From Chitinophaga pinensis (lineage in GTDB: Bacteria; Bacteroidota; Bacteroidia; NS11-12g; UBA9320): 8,850 bases of DNA. Positions within the stretch are counted from its first letter, which is position 1, and the number at the start of each line of letters is the position of its first letter. The position numbers and the translations under genes are program-made. Shown here piece by piece: positions 1 to 6,696 of this stretch. Under the pieces are notes generated by a model that was given only the letters and a program-made list of their open reading frames with translations, did not search any database and had not been told where the DNA came from. Location: the NCBI GenBank assembly GCA_945890595.1, contig CAMDCQ010000090.1:1-8850 (forward strand), read 5' to 3'.

Positions 1-435
1 GTTATTCCAAGGCATCTCGTATCCCAATAAGCATGTATGCTTAAAAGCCCGCATGCCTTCTTGATGCACCGTCATGTGGTCTTGATGAATATCAGATGAA
101 CTCGGCACAAATACAAGATCCGGTTTTAATTCCAGTCTAAGTTGCACAAAAGTCTCCAAAATGTCTTGTCGTAAAGCAGGAAAATCTCTCACTTCAAAAT
201 CAAACGTATGAATATGCTCTGGCTTAATCCCTAAAAACTGGCACGACTTAAACATTTCTTCAATAATCACTCCTTTGTGAAAACCATCTGGAGTTGATTT
301 TTCACAGGTGCTCATAACAGCAATATGTACTTCTTTGCCATCTGCTATAAGTTTTGCGATAGTGCCACCAAGCCCAAACTCAGCATCATCAGGATGCGGG
401 GCTAGTATTAGTACTTTTTTTATTTGACCAAACAT
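1..435 (-). CDS. PIG-L (LmbE-like) family sugar N-deacetylase, C-terminus cut off by the window edge
   Basis: The reading frame starts at the ATG at 435-433 and stays open for 145 codons to the left edge, so the C-terminal part is missing. After a hydrophobic beta strand (VLILA) comes PHPDD at residues 13-17, followed by a glycine-rich EFGLGGT stretch. HQDH follows at 117-120. These are the two signature motifs of the PIG-L/LmbE family. By analogy with MshB, His14, Asp17 and His120 would bind zinc and Asp16 would be the general base. Family members remove the N-acetyl group from GlcNAc-type sugars, including GlcNAc-PI, mycothiol and bacillithiol precursors, and polysaccharide intermediates. 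No signal peptide is visible, so it is probably cytoplasmic. It follows a glycosyltransferase on the same strand, which favours a role on a glycan or lipid-linked sugar. A bacillithiol-type role (BshB) is the main alternative. The family call is firm; the substrate is unknown. Confidence 0.93.
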   Translation of the reverse strand, partial: MFGQIKKVLILAPHPDDAEFGLGGTIAKLIADGKEVHIAVMSTCEKSTPDGFHKGVIIEEMFKSCQFLGIKPEHIHTFDFEVRDFPALRQDILETFVQLRLELKPDLVFVPSSSDIHQDHMTVHQEGMRAFKHTCLLGYEMPWNN

Positions 436-554
436 GTAATTTATTTTTCTCTGAAACCAATTCAGATTCTATGTGCATCAAGATGTAATTATCTCAAGCG
501 AGAATCACTTCATTGTTCCGTATTATTTATTTACTCTTAACGATATTATTTTTT

Positions 555-562
555 CAAAGGTA
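555..562 (-). promoter_or_regulatory. Candidate Bacteroidota -7 promoter element for the PIG-L gene
   Basis: Read on the minus strand the sequence is TACCTTTG, a perfect TAnnTTTG match. It lies about 120 bases upstream of the deacetylase ATG, in the 192-bp gap after the glycosyltransferase stop. The -33 position 19 bp further upstream has no clear TTG, so the site rests on the -7 box alone. If real, the deacetylase has its own promoter rather than depending only on readthrough from the glycosyltransferase gene. Confidence 0.4.
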
Positions 563-627
563 TAAAAATCTTCACTCGTTGCGGGTTCTGCTGGAATCCA
601 TAAAACTAATAAGAGCCAGAAGGCACT

Positions 628-1923
628 TTATTTTTTCAGTACTTCATCTAGTAGTTGGTCCAGCTTTACGGCGGTGGCCTTTCTGCTATATGGTGCAATA
701 GACTGATTATCTGAATTTAACACAACTTCTTCTTGCATGTATTTTTGAATAAACGCTAACATCTCCTCGCTATCCTGTGCATTAAAAGTCTTTCCTGAAT
801 TGCTCTCTTGTATTAATACAGCCGCATCTCCCTTTTGATTACCAATGCAAAGTATGGGTTTTCGGGCCGCTATGTATTCCATCATTTTGCCAGAAATAAT
901 AATTTCATCATTGGGCAGGGAAGGCAAAATCGTAAATAGCATGGAAGCGCTTTTCATAAGAGAAAGGCTTTGCTCGTGAGAAACAAATCCCTTAACATCT
1001 ACCTCTAAATAAGCTATTTCATTCACTTCACTAATGAATTTCCTCGCAATATTACCCGCCAATATTAGTTTAATCTTGGATGCCGAGTCTCCTAATTTCT
1101 TAAGCGCTGACACAAAACCATCATACGGATATTCATCTGCCATTAGACCTACAAATGTGATCGTAAACGTATCGCTAGGCAAAATGGGAGCATTATCCAT
1201 TTTTACATCGTCAAATCCATTGTAGATATACGTTACCTTATCTTGCTGCGCAGGGGGCATTTTTTGTTGAAGCAATCGTTGCATGCTAGGCCCAATGGTT
1301 AGTATGCTATCCGCAGTGCTCAACACACTTAACTCTAATTTTGTGTTTCGATTTTGAGCCCATGCAGACTTACTAGCTTGGTCTATACTAAATAATTCTA
1401 TCCAAGGATCTCTAAAATCAGCCAGCCATATTAGTTTAGGAAATTGTTTTTTTAATGCTACGCCCACCAGATGAGTGGATTGAGGCGGACCTGTAGTAAT
1501 GACCACATCCGGCATCTCTCCTTGTATTATGTCTTGTGCTGCTTCTTTAGAAAATCTATTCCAACCTACTCTGGCATCAGGCACGAAGAGGTTTTCCTTA
1601 ATCATAGAAGCCAATTTCTTAAATATACTTTTCGAACTATTGACCCCTCCACGCGGAATTCCGTTGTGTGTAGAACCCGTGGTAAGCAGCGAATAAGCCT
1701 TAAGTGGTTCTAGGGTAGAAGTCTGCACCACATTAATCTTGCTTACCAGCTCCCTAAATGAGTCATCTGTATTCTTATACGATGCATCCTTTGGGTTTAC
1801 CGTAACCACGGTAATATCGTTACCCATTTGATGCAAAAAGTGAGCAAAATAAGCCCATCGTTGCACTCCGGAACTATTATCGGGTGGCCAATAGTAGGTT
1901 AGTATAAGAACTTTCTTTTTCAA
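628..1923 (-). CDS. GT4-type glycosyltransferase (GT-B fold), TTG start
   Basis: This 431-residue protein opens with a beta strand and the motif LTYYWPPDNSSGVQRW (residues 8-23), typical of GT-B glycosyltransferases that act on activated sugars. The C-terminal nucleotide-sugar half carries SGKMMEY with Lys346 and Glu349, followed by AARKPILCIG, a usual donor-site arrangement in GT4-like enzymes. No signal peptide or membrane helix is seen; such enzymes normally work at the cytoplasmic face of the inner membrane. The start codon is TTG (1923-1921). The frame upstream meets a stop after eight sense codons with no ATG, and the first in-frame ATG is residue 33, which would remove the conserved N-terminal strand, so TTG is the best start. 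No Shine-Dalgarno sequence is evident. The gene diverges from the asnB-like gene across 101 bp and precedes the PIG-L gene on the same strand. Donor and acceptor sugars cannot be told. Confidence 0.88.
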   Translation of the reverse strand: MKKKVLILTYYWPPDNSSGVQRWAYFAHFLHQMGNDITVVTVNPKDASYKNTDDSFRELVSKINVVQTSTLEPLKAYSLLTTGSTHNGIPRGGVNSSKSIFKKLASMIKENLFVPDARVGWNRFSKEAAQDIIQGEMPDVVITTGPPQSTHLVGVALKKQFPKLIWLADFRDPWIELFSIDQASKSAWAQNRNTKLELSVLSTADSILTIGPSMQRLLQQKMPPAQQDKVTYIYNGFDDVKMDNAPILPSDTFTITFVGLMADEYPYDGFVSALKKLGDSASKIKLILAGNIARKFISEVNEIAYLEVDVKGFVSHEQSLSLMKSASMLFTILPSLPNDEIIISGKMMEYIAARKPILCIGNQKGDAAVLIQESNSGKTFNAQDSEEMLAFIQKYMQEEVVLNSDNQSIAPYSRKATAVKLDQLLDEVLKK

Positions 1924-2024
1924 GGGTTTGGCAATATTAGTGCTATTTTAAGATTAGGTCCTTAAAAATAATATCGGTTATAATTTTTATTTTGCTAGAA
2001 TAGTAGTCAATTTGCCAAGGTAAA
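1924..2024. promoter_or_regulatory. Divergent intergenic region between glycosyltransferase and asnB-like gene
   Basis: These 101 AT-rich bases separate two divergently transcribed genes and should hold promoters for both. I found no perfect TAnnTTTG on either strand. TTATTTTG at 1987-1994 matches seven of eight positions for the plus strand and would give a leader of about 25 bases ahead of asnB, but it has no convincing -33 partner. Nothing equivalent was seen for the minus-strand gene. The promoter role is inferred mainly from gene layout. Confidence 0.35.
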
Positions 2025-3782
2025 ATGTGTGGTATAGTAGGTATAGTAAGATGCAATAAGACGCGTGAGCAAGACGCCTATTACGTAGAGCAAATGCTCC
2101 AAGTGCAACACCACAGAGGACCTGATGCCACGGGTACTTGCCCTATACGCACAGGAGTGCTTGGACACAACAGACTCAGCATCTTAGACTTATCTGCAGG
2201 CGCAGATCAACCTTTTCATTACCAAGAGATTTCCATCGTTTTTAATGGTGAAGTATATAATTATGTAGAGTTACGCGAAGAGCTTCTTGACCTTGGATAT
2301 ACCTTCCAAACAACCGGTGATACCGAAGTGATTTGCGCGGCCTATTTAGCCTGGGGACAAGACTGTGTAAAACGCTTTGTTGGGATGTGGGCTTTTGCGT
2401 TGTGGGACGTTCTTAAAGAAGAACTCTTTTGCTCTCGCGACAGATTTGGGATAAAGCCATTTAATTACATCTTCAACGATGGCGATTTTATCTTTGCCTC
2501 AGAGTTAAAAACATTAAAAATAGTTCCTGAGTTTAATCCTGAAATAAACCAAAAACAAGTAGCTCGTGGACTTAATTTGGGTTTTGCTGGCTATAAAGAC
2601 GAAACCTATTATTCCCACATAGCACAGCTTAGAGGAGCCCATAATCTCGTATGGAAAAATGGGAACATTATTATAAAACGGTATTGGGATTTAGAAAAAG
2701 TACCTGTTCCAAGCAATGAACTTGACGCTATCGCTCAATTTAGAAAACTCTTTGACGAGTCCATTAAACTTCATATGCGCTCTGATGTCCCCGTGGGATC
2801 ATGCTTAAGTGGCGGTTTAGACAGTTCGGCAATAGTAGCCAGTATCGCAAAAGATCATAACACGTTAGATTATAAAACATTTACTATTTTTTACGAAGGC
2901 AAAGGAGCCGTAGATGAGCGACCTTTTGCGCAGCTACTGAGTGAAAGATACAAAAATATAGATTCGAGGTATGAGCAGCCAAGTGATGCCGACTTAGAAA
3001 AACATTTTGATCATTTTTTAGAGGGTGTGGATGTACCACCTGCGGGAAGTTCTTATTACTCCCAATATTTTGTGATGAAACTAGCCAGCCAAAGCAAGAT
3101 AAAAGTACTGATTAATGGGCAGGGAAGTGATGAGTATCTCATTGGCTATATGCATACTTACTATCGCATTCTTGCGGATTGTTTACGGAGTTTACAATTT
3201 TGGAGTTTTGCGAAAATATTAAAGGCGCATCAGAGAGAACACCAAGTGCCGTTTGGCGAGTTAGTTAAAACATGCCTATTCTCGTTCATCTTGGTTTTTA
3301 GAGATGAAAACAGCTTTATGCAATTGGAGCTAAAGAAAAAATACAAGCAGCAAGCGGACTACGATTACACAAAAAGTAGTCTTCATTTAGAAAATAAATT
3401 TGCCTCTAGAACGGATAACTTCCTCTATCATCTCCTTATGACTACCACATTGCCAACGCTTTTACATTTTGAAGACAGGAACAGTATGGCATTTGGTATA
3501 GAAAGTAGAGTTCCTTTTTTAGACCACCGTTTAGTGGAATTTGGATTTTCATTACCCGTAGAATGGCGCGTAAAAAATGGAGAAACCAAGTATATACTTA
3601 GAGAGGCGATGAAAGACGTATTGCCCGATGCAATATATAAGCGAAAAGATAAAAAAGGATTTGTAACCCCAGGAGAAAAACGGTGGGTACAAGGACCTTT
3701 AAAATCTCACTTTGTCGCGCTAGCTGAAAATATTCATTTGAATTGGAGACTCAATGTGCTTCAAAAATGGAGAGGACAATGA
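2025..3782 (+). CDS. asnB: AsnB-like glutamine-hydrolysing asparagine synthase / amidotransferase
   Basis: The 585-residue protein has the two-domain AsnB layout. The N-terminal class II glutaminase domain (about 2-200) begins MCGIVG, with Cys2 becoming the nucleophile after Met removal. It also has HRGPD (30-34), Arg50 in GHNRLSILDL, FNGEVYNY with Asn74 and Glu76, and TGDTE around Asp99. The synthetase domain has the ATP-pyrophosphatase loop SGGLDSS (262-268) and a basic KRKDKKGF near the end (539-546). All key residues look intact and the length is near the family norm. The reaction is ATP-dependent transfer of glutamine-derived ammonia to a carboxylate through an adenylate. In sugar loci, AsnB homologues such as WbpS-type proteins are proposed to convert uronic acids to uronamides. 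Its position among glycosyltransferases suggests that, but plain asparagine synthesis is equally compatible. It is a single-gene unit, divergent from one neighbour and convergent with the next. The asnB symbol denotes family, not proven substrate. Confidence 0.93.
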   Translation: MCGIVGIVRCNKTREQDAYYVEQMLQVQHHRGPDATGTCPIRTGVLGHNRLSILDLSAGADQPFHYQEISIVFNGEVYNYVELREELLDLGYTFQTTGDTEVICAAYLAWGQDCVKRFVGMWAFALWDVLKEELFCSRDRFGIKPFNYIFNDGDFIFASELKTLKIVPEFNPEINQKQVARGLNLGFAGYKDETYYSHIAQLRGAHNLVWKNGNIIIKRYWDLEKVPVPSNELDAIAQFRKLFDESIKLHMRSDVPVGSCLSGGLDSSAIVASIAKDHNTLDYKTFTIFYEGKGAVDERPFAQLLSERYKNIDSRYEQPSDADLEKHFDHFLEGVDVPPAGSSYYSQYFVMKLASQSKIKVLINGQGSDEYLIGYMHTYYRILADCLRSLQFWSFAKILKAHQREHQVPFGELVKTCLFSFILVFRDENSFMQLELKKKYKQQADYDYTKSSLHLENKFASRTDNFLYHLLMTTTLPTLLHFEDRNSMAFGIESRVPFLDHRLVEFGFSLPVEWRVKNGETKYILREAMKDVLPDAIYKRKDKKGFVTPGEKRWVQGPLKSHFVALAENIHLNWRLNVLQKWRGQ

Positions 3783-3784
3783 TA

Positions 3785-5266
3785 TCATTTCTTGATTCTC
3801 AAGATCTTATTCACTAGTGAATTAAAATCTTCTGAAACCTTAACCGAATATATAAGAACTGCATAAATCGTTAAAAAACCTATACATTTATATGCGATAT
3901 TGAGAAGTGGATCAGACGCATTGGGTAAGAAATAAAACAATCCAAACAGCGCCACAGATATGAAGAGAATATAGAAAAAGTTAAGATTAAACGGACTCAA
4001 GTTAAATACCAATTTGATGAAGAAATATTTAATCAAATTGAAAATAATAAACGAAATAAGAGTTGCTGCTGCAGCTCCGTCTATTCCATATAAGGGTATA
4101 AGTATAAAATTAAGACCAATATTAATTGCTGCCGTTACTCCTAAAATCCAAAGAAACGCCTTGTTCCTATTTGAATAGGCTATGATTGGCCCATTAAAAC
4201 CCGTAGAAACATCTACGATCTTGGCGGCTCCCAATATTAAAACCGCATATTTGGTTTGAGCATACTGATCTCCTTTAGGCAAGAGCAGATATAAATCATC
4301 TAACCCCAACCAAACTGCAAAATACAATGCAGAACAGAAAAGCAGCAGCGAACTACTACTTTGCTTATACAGCTTATTCATACTCTGCATGTCATTATCT
4401 GTCCAATACTTCGAAATGAATGGAGCTGCGATAGACGATAGCATCGCGTAAGGAATAATGATAGCGTTTATAATATTTAACCCCCAAACATATAAACCAG
4501 TGGCTTCCATCCCAAGCAAACTGGCAACCATAAAGGTATCTATATTAGTAATTAATGCTCCACCTACTCCTATTGCAAACCCATAAGCCGCGTAGGATAT
4601 TAATTTTTGGGGTTCTGGAAGCTTAAAAACATCCTTAATATTAAAAGACAATTTAATAGTTAGAAGTGACTGTTGATACACAAAAAAACCAACAAAAAGT
4701 ACCACTTGAAAAACAACTAAACTGATTATAACAGCCTCAAATTGAACCCATTTATAAAAATAGAGCACCACCAATAAGGGCTGCACCAATTTTATAAGAT
4801 TATTGAGTAAAGACGGGACGGCAGTGCGCTGCAAACTATTGCACACATAATTCACTATACTTATAAAGGGGACTATGCCTGCTACTAATACGGTCAAATC
4901 TATCACCACCGGAGCAAGGCCACTTTTGGCAAAATAATACGATGTGACTGCTTGTCTAGTGAAAAGGTAAGCCAGTAAAAAAAGCGTGGTGAATAGTATC
5001 GGACCAAAGAAAGTAAGCGAATACAGACGTGACAAATTCTGCTTATCTCCTTCAAACTTTGGGAAGTAACGAATAAACATCACATGAAAACCAAGCAATA
5101 AAAAAGGAGCAAACGTAGCGCCTGTAGTAAGTATAAATGAGATGATACCCAATTCCCTTATCTCAAGCATTCCCGTGTAAATAACAAGATTACTGAGCAT
5201 ACCAATAAGCATAAAGCTATAAGCTACTAGGGTACTTTTGCTACCTTGTCTTTGAATTACTCCCAT
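3785..5266 (-). CDS. Wzx-like oligosaccharide flippase (MOP superfamily, polysaccharide biosynthesis protein)
   Basis: The 493-residue protein is strongly hydrophobic, with about 14 predicted membrane helices (for example residues 12-32, 40-60, 84-104, 119-141, 338-360, 370-390, 397-419, 428-447 and 456-475). Its length and helix count fit Wzx/RfbX-type members of the MOP exporter superfamily. The mid-protein stretch NIDTFMVASLLGMEATGLY (241-259) is characteristic of this family: an Asp in a helix followed by Gly-x4-Gly-x-Tyr. It should move undecaprenyl-linked oligosaccharide from the cytoplasmic to the periplasmic leaflet of the inner membrane. No separate cleavable signal peptide is expected or seen. 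The ATG at 5266 gives the usual short basic N-terminus (MGVIQRQGSKS) before helix 1. The stop codon lies 2 bp from the stop of the convergent asnB-like gene. A promoter candidate lies about 90 bp upstream. Other MOP members such as MATE exporters are less likely given the context. Confidence 0.9.
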   Translation of the reverse strand: MGVIQRQGSKSTLVAYSFMLIGMLSNLVIYTGMLEIRELGIISFILTTGATFAPFLLLGFHVMFIRYFPKFEGDKQNLSRLYSLTFFGPILFTTLFLLAYLFTRQAVTSYYFAKSGLAPVVIDLTVLVAGIVPFISIVNYVCNSLQRTAVPSLLNNLIKLVQPLLVVLYFYKWVQFEAVIISLVVFQVVLFVGFFVYQQSLLTIKLSFNIKDVFKLPEPQKLISYAAYGFAIGVGGALITNIDTFMVASLLGMEATGLYVWGLNIINAIIIPYAMLSSIAAPFISKYWTDNDMQSMNKLYKQSSSSLLLFCSALYFAVWLGLDDLYLLLPKGDQYAQTKYAVLILGAAKIVDVSTGFNGPIIAYSNRNKAFLWILGVTAAINIGLNFILIPLYGIDGAAAATLISFIIFNLIKYFFIKLVFNLSPFNLNFFYILFISVALFGLFYFLPNASDPLLNIAYKCIGFLTIYAVLIYSVKVSEDFNSLVNKILRIKK

Positions 5267-5279
5267 CTGATCATTACAT

Positions 5280-5293
5280 TGACTCCTGAGTCA
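5280..5293. repeat. Perfect inverted repeat in the flippase leader
   Basis: TGACTC-CT-GAGTCA is a perfect 6-bp inverted repeat with a 2-bp centre. It ends 14 bp before the flippase start codon, downstream of the candidate promoter. A 7-bp copy of one arm (TGACTCA) recurs at 5406-5412 on the other side of that promoter. It could be a dimeric regulator site or chance; the loop is too short for a stable RNA hairpin using all six pairs. Confidence 0.3.
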
Positions 5294-5354
5294 TACCGTC
5301 TTACACCAATTTAAATTGTACAAGTCCGGCATTTACCTCGCGAATCAAAGTGTA

Positions 5355-5362
5355 CAAATGTA
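5355..5362 (-). promoter_or_regulatory. Candidate -7 promoter element for the flippase gene
   Basis: On the minus strand this reads TACATTTG, a perfect TAnnTTTG. At the standard 19-bp spacing the -33 triplet is ATG (5384-5382), two of three matches to TTG. The predicted start of transcription leaves a leader of roughly 80 bases ahead of the flippase ATG. The position in a divergent region and the box match make it a reasonable candidate; the weak -33 keeps confidence moderate. Confidence 0.45.
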
Positions 5363-5526
5363 TGACGGGCATCACTCTTATCATAACTAAAAATACATCC
5401 CTAAATGACTCACCTCGTTTGATTACTAAATATGAAGTATCGTGCTTTTAAAGTAACTAAACTGCCCATCTATGGCCGCCGGTAATTCGTTCTGTATAAA
5501 AAATAGCTAAATAGATAGAGTGGTTG

Positions 5527-5534
5527 TAATTTTG
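5527..5534 (+). promoter_or_regulatory. Candidate -7 promoter element for the glycosyltransferase-methyltransferase run
   Basis: TAATTTTG is a perfect TAnnTTTG on the plus strand, 55 bp ahead of the ATG at 5590. The bases 19 bp upstream (AGC) do not resemble TTG. It is the only perfect box in the right orientation in this gap, so it is the best candidate to drive the three genes from 5590 to 8318. Confidence 0.4.
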
Positions 5535-5589
5535 AATACTTAATCTAGCCCCTATCAATCGTCCTACACATTACTAATTGACCCGTTAC

Positions 5590-6597
5590 ATGAAGAGAGA
5601 AAAACTTCTAGTTATTTTGCTTTCCCCATCTTCCTTTAGCATGCAGGATGTGAAAATATTGGAAAAGCATTTCGAGGTCAAATTGTTAATTCACGCAAAA
5701 ACCACAGGTTTAGGCTACCCCATAGAATTGACCAAATTTGCGCTATACACGATTTGTCTAATGCTTACAGGCTATCGAAAAACATTCTCTGTTTTTGCAG
5801 ATACGCACATGCTCGTTCCTGTTTTGCTCTCCAAAATACTCGGTACAAAAACCTACATCACTATTGGAGGATATGAAGTTTTTAGCAAAGAAGAAATTGA
5901 CTTTAAGCAAGACGTAATGCCCAAATGGCGCAGAAACGTAATTCACTTTATCATTAAACATGCGACAGTACTTTTACCCAAATCACACGAATTAGCTGAA
6001 AAAACGATTCAGATAAGAGGTCGTAAAGACGATGTAATTACCTTATTCAATGGATTCGACCCAACCCTGTTCAACGTACACACAAATGTCAAAAGTACTC
6101 CAAGATCTGTGCTCACTATTGCGCAAGTTGCCGACTATAAAACATTTTTAATTAAAGGAATAGACAGAATACTTAGCTACGCAGAAAATAAACCCGACTT
6201 TCATTTTACGATAGTGGGTATTCAAGATTCAATGTTGCATTATTTTCCGAAATTGAAAAACCTCACGATCGTAAAGCCAGTAAGCCATTCAGAAACGATA
6301 CTTTACTATGCGAAAAACCAGTTTTACCTGCTCCCTTCTCGTTCAGAAGGTATGCCAAATGCCCTCTGTGAAGCTATTTTTTGCGGTTGCATTCCGTTAG
6401 CCTTCAATGCAGGCAATTCCACATTCATAGTTAACAATCCTGACTTTATTCTTCAAGACGAAAGTCAAGCAGAATTTAACCGTATCGTTCATCTTCCTCA
6501 ATTAGAAGAAGCATCAAAATCCATCCGAAATCGTGCAGAATCTTTATTTTCCTTGAGTTCAAGAGAAGTCTCGTTGGTTAACATTATTTCACGGTAA
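5590..6597 (+). CDS. GT4 family glycosyltransferase
   Basis: From the ATG at 5590 the protein has 335 residues. The C-terminal donor domain carries the classical GT4 EX7E motif in SRSEGMPNALCEA, with Glu253 and Glu261, followed by GCIPLAFNAGN. FNGFDPTLF, about one third of the way in, is the usual inter-domain region of retaining GT-B enzymes. These enzymes transfer a sugar from a nucleotide donor to a lipid-linked or growing glycan in the cytoplasm or at the inner membrane. A TTG four codons upstream (5578) is also in frame, but the ATG gives the more typical start MKREKLLVILL, with the first beta strand right after a short basic tail. It is the first gene of a plus-strand run that continues with another glycosyltransferase 91 bp downstream. 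The N-terminal half is less conserved and the protein is somewhat short for GT4, but no break is seen. Sugar specificity is unknown. Confidence 0.9.
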   Translation: MKREKLLVILLSPSSFSMQDVKILEKHFEVKLLIHAKTTGLGYPIELTKFALYTICLMLTGYRKTFSVFADTHMLVPVLLSKILGTKTYITIGGYEVFSKEEIDFKQDVMPKWRRNVIHFIIKHATVLLPKSHELAEKTIQIRGRKDDVITLFNGFDPTLFNVHTNVKSTPRSVLTIAQVADYKTFLIKGIDRILSYAENKPDFHFTIVGIQDSMLHYFPKLKNLTIVKPVSHSETILYYAKNQFYLLPSRSEGMPNALCEAIFCGCIPLAFNAGNSTFIVNNPDFILQDESQAEFNRIVHLPQLEEASKSIRNRAESLFSLSSREVSLVNIISR

Positions 6598-6630
6598 AAA
6601 AGGAATGCCGAATCATCTCTAGATTTCTTT

Positions 6631-6696
6631 ATGCCATCACCTAAACCAGTCCTGAGGTATGTATTGGATATAATTATATTCGCAGCGGATGTATAA
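6631..6696 (+). CDS. Possible 21-codon hydrophobic leader ORF overlapping the next gene's start
   Basis: In the gap between two glycosyltransferase genes an ATG at 6631 opens 21 sense codons, ending with TAA at 6694-6696. The stop lies 3 to 5 bases past the next gene's ATG (6689-6691), an overlap that would allow translational coupling. The peptide has a short basic N-terminus and then a hydrophobic VLDIIIFAA segment. It resembles, weakly, the first membrane helix of polyprenyl-phosphate sugar transferases, so it might be a relic of such a gene. It is in the same frame as the upstream gene, with no stop between. At this length it may well be chance. Confidence 0.15.
   Translation: MPSPKPVLRYVLDIIIFAADV

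Larger units (their letters stand above)
5267..5589. other. Divergent intergenic region without a gene, likely holding two promoters
   Basis: This 323-bp stretch separates the minus-strand flippase gene from the plus-strand glycosyltransferase run. I see no credible coding sequence in it. It contains perfect TAnnTTTG boxes on both strands, annotated separately, a 14-bp inverted repeat close to the flippase start, and two TGTACAA copies (5317-5323 and 5351-5357). No terminator-like hairpin with a T tract was found. Its length is large compared with the other gaps here, which leaves room for regulation or for a lost gene. Confidence 0.6.

Noticed and set aside
615..630. Possible terminator hairpin (GCC-AGAA-GGC followed by T-rich sequence) on the plus strand
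   Set aside because: The stem has only three pairs and faces the wrong way for both neighbouring minus-strand genes.
513..701. 62-codon plus-strand ORF with hydrophobic N-terminus
   Set aside because: It runs over the 3' end of the well-supported minus-strand glycosyltransferase, has no recognisable motif, and its first part overlies a perfect minus-strand promoter box.
5578..5589. TTG start four codons upstream of the chosen glycosyltransferase start
   Set aside because: The ATG at 5590 gives the usual short basic N-terminus before the first beta strand, and an ATG is preferred when no ribosome-binding signal favours the TTG.
6668..6679. 12-bp palindrome ATATAATTATAT before the second plus-strand glycosyltransferase
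   Set aside because: It consists only of A and T in an AT-rich gap, so it is expected by chance, and no promoter box is associated with it.
6595..6696. Readthrough or premature stop extending the first plus-strand glycosyltransferase by about 33 residues
   Set aside because: The protein already ends at a natural position for a GT4 domain, and the open frame after the stop is short enough to arise by chance.
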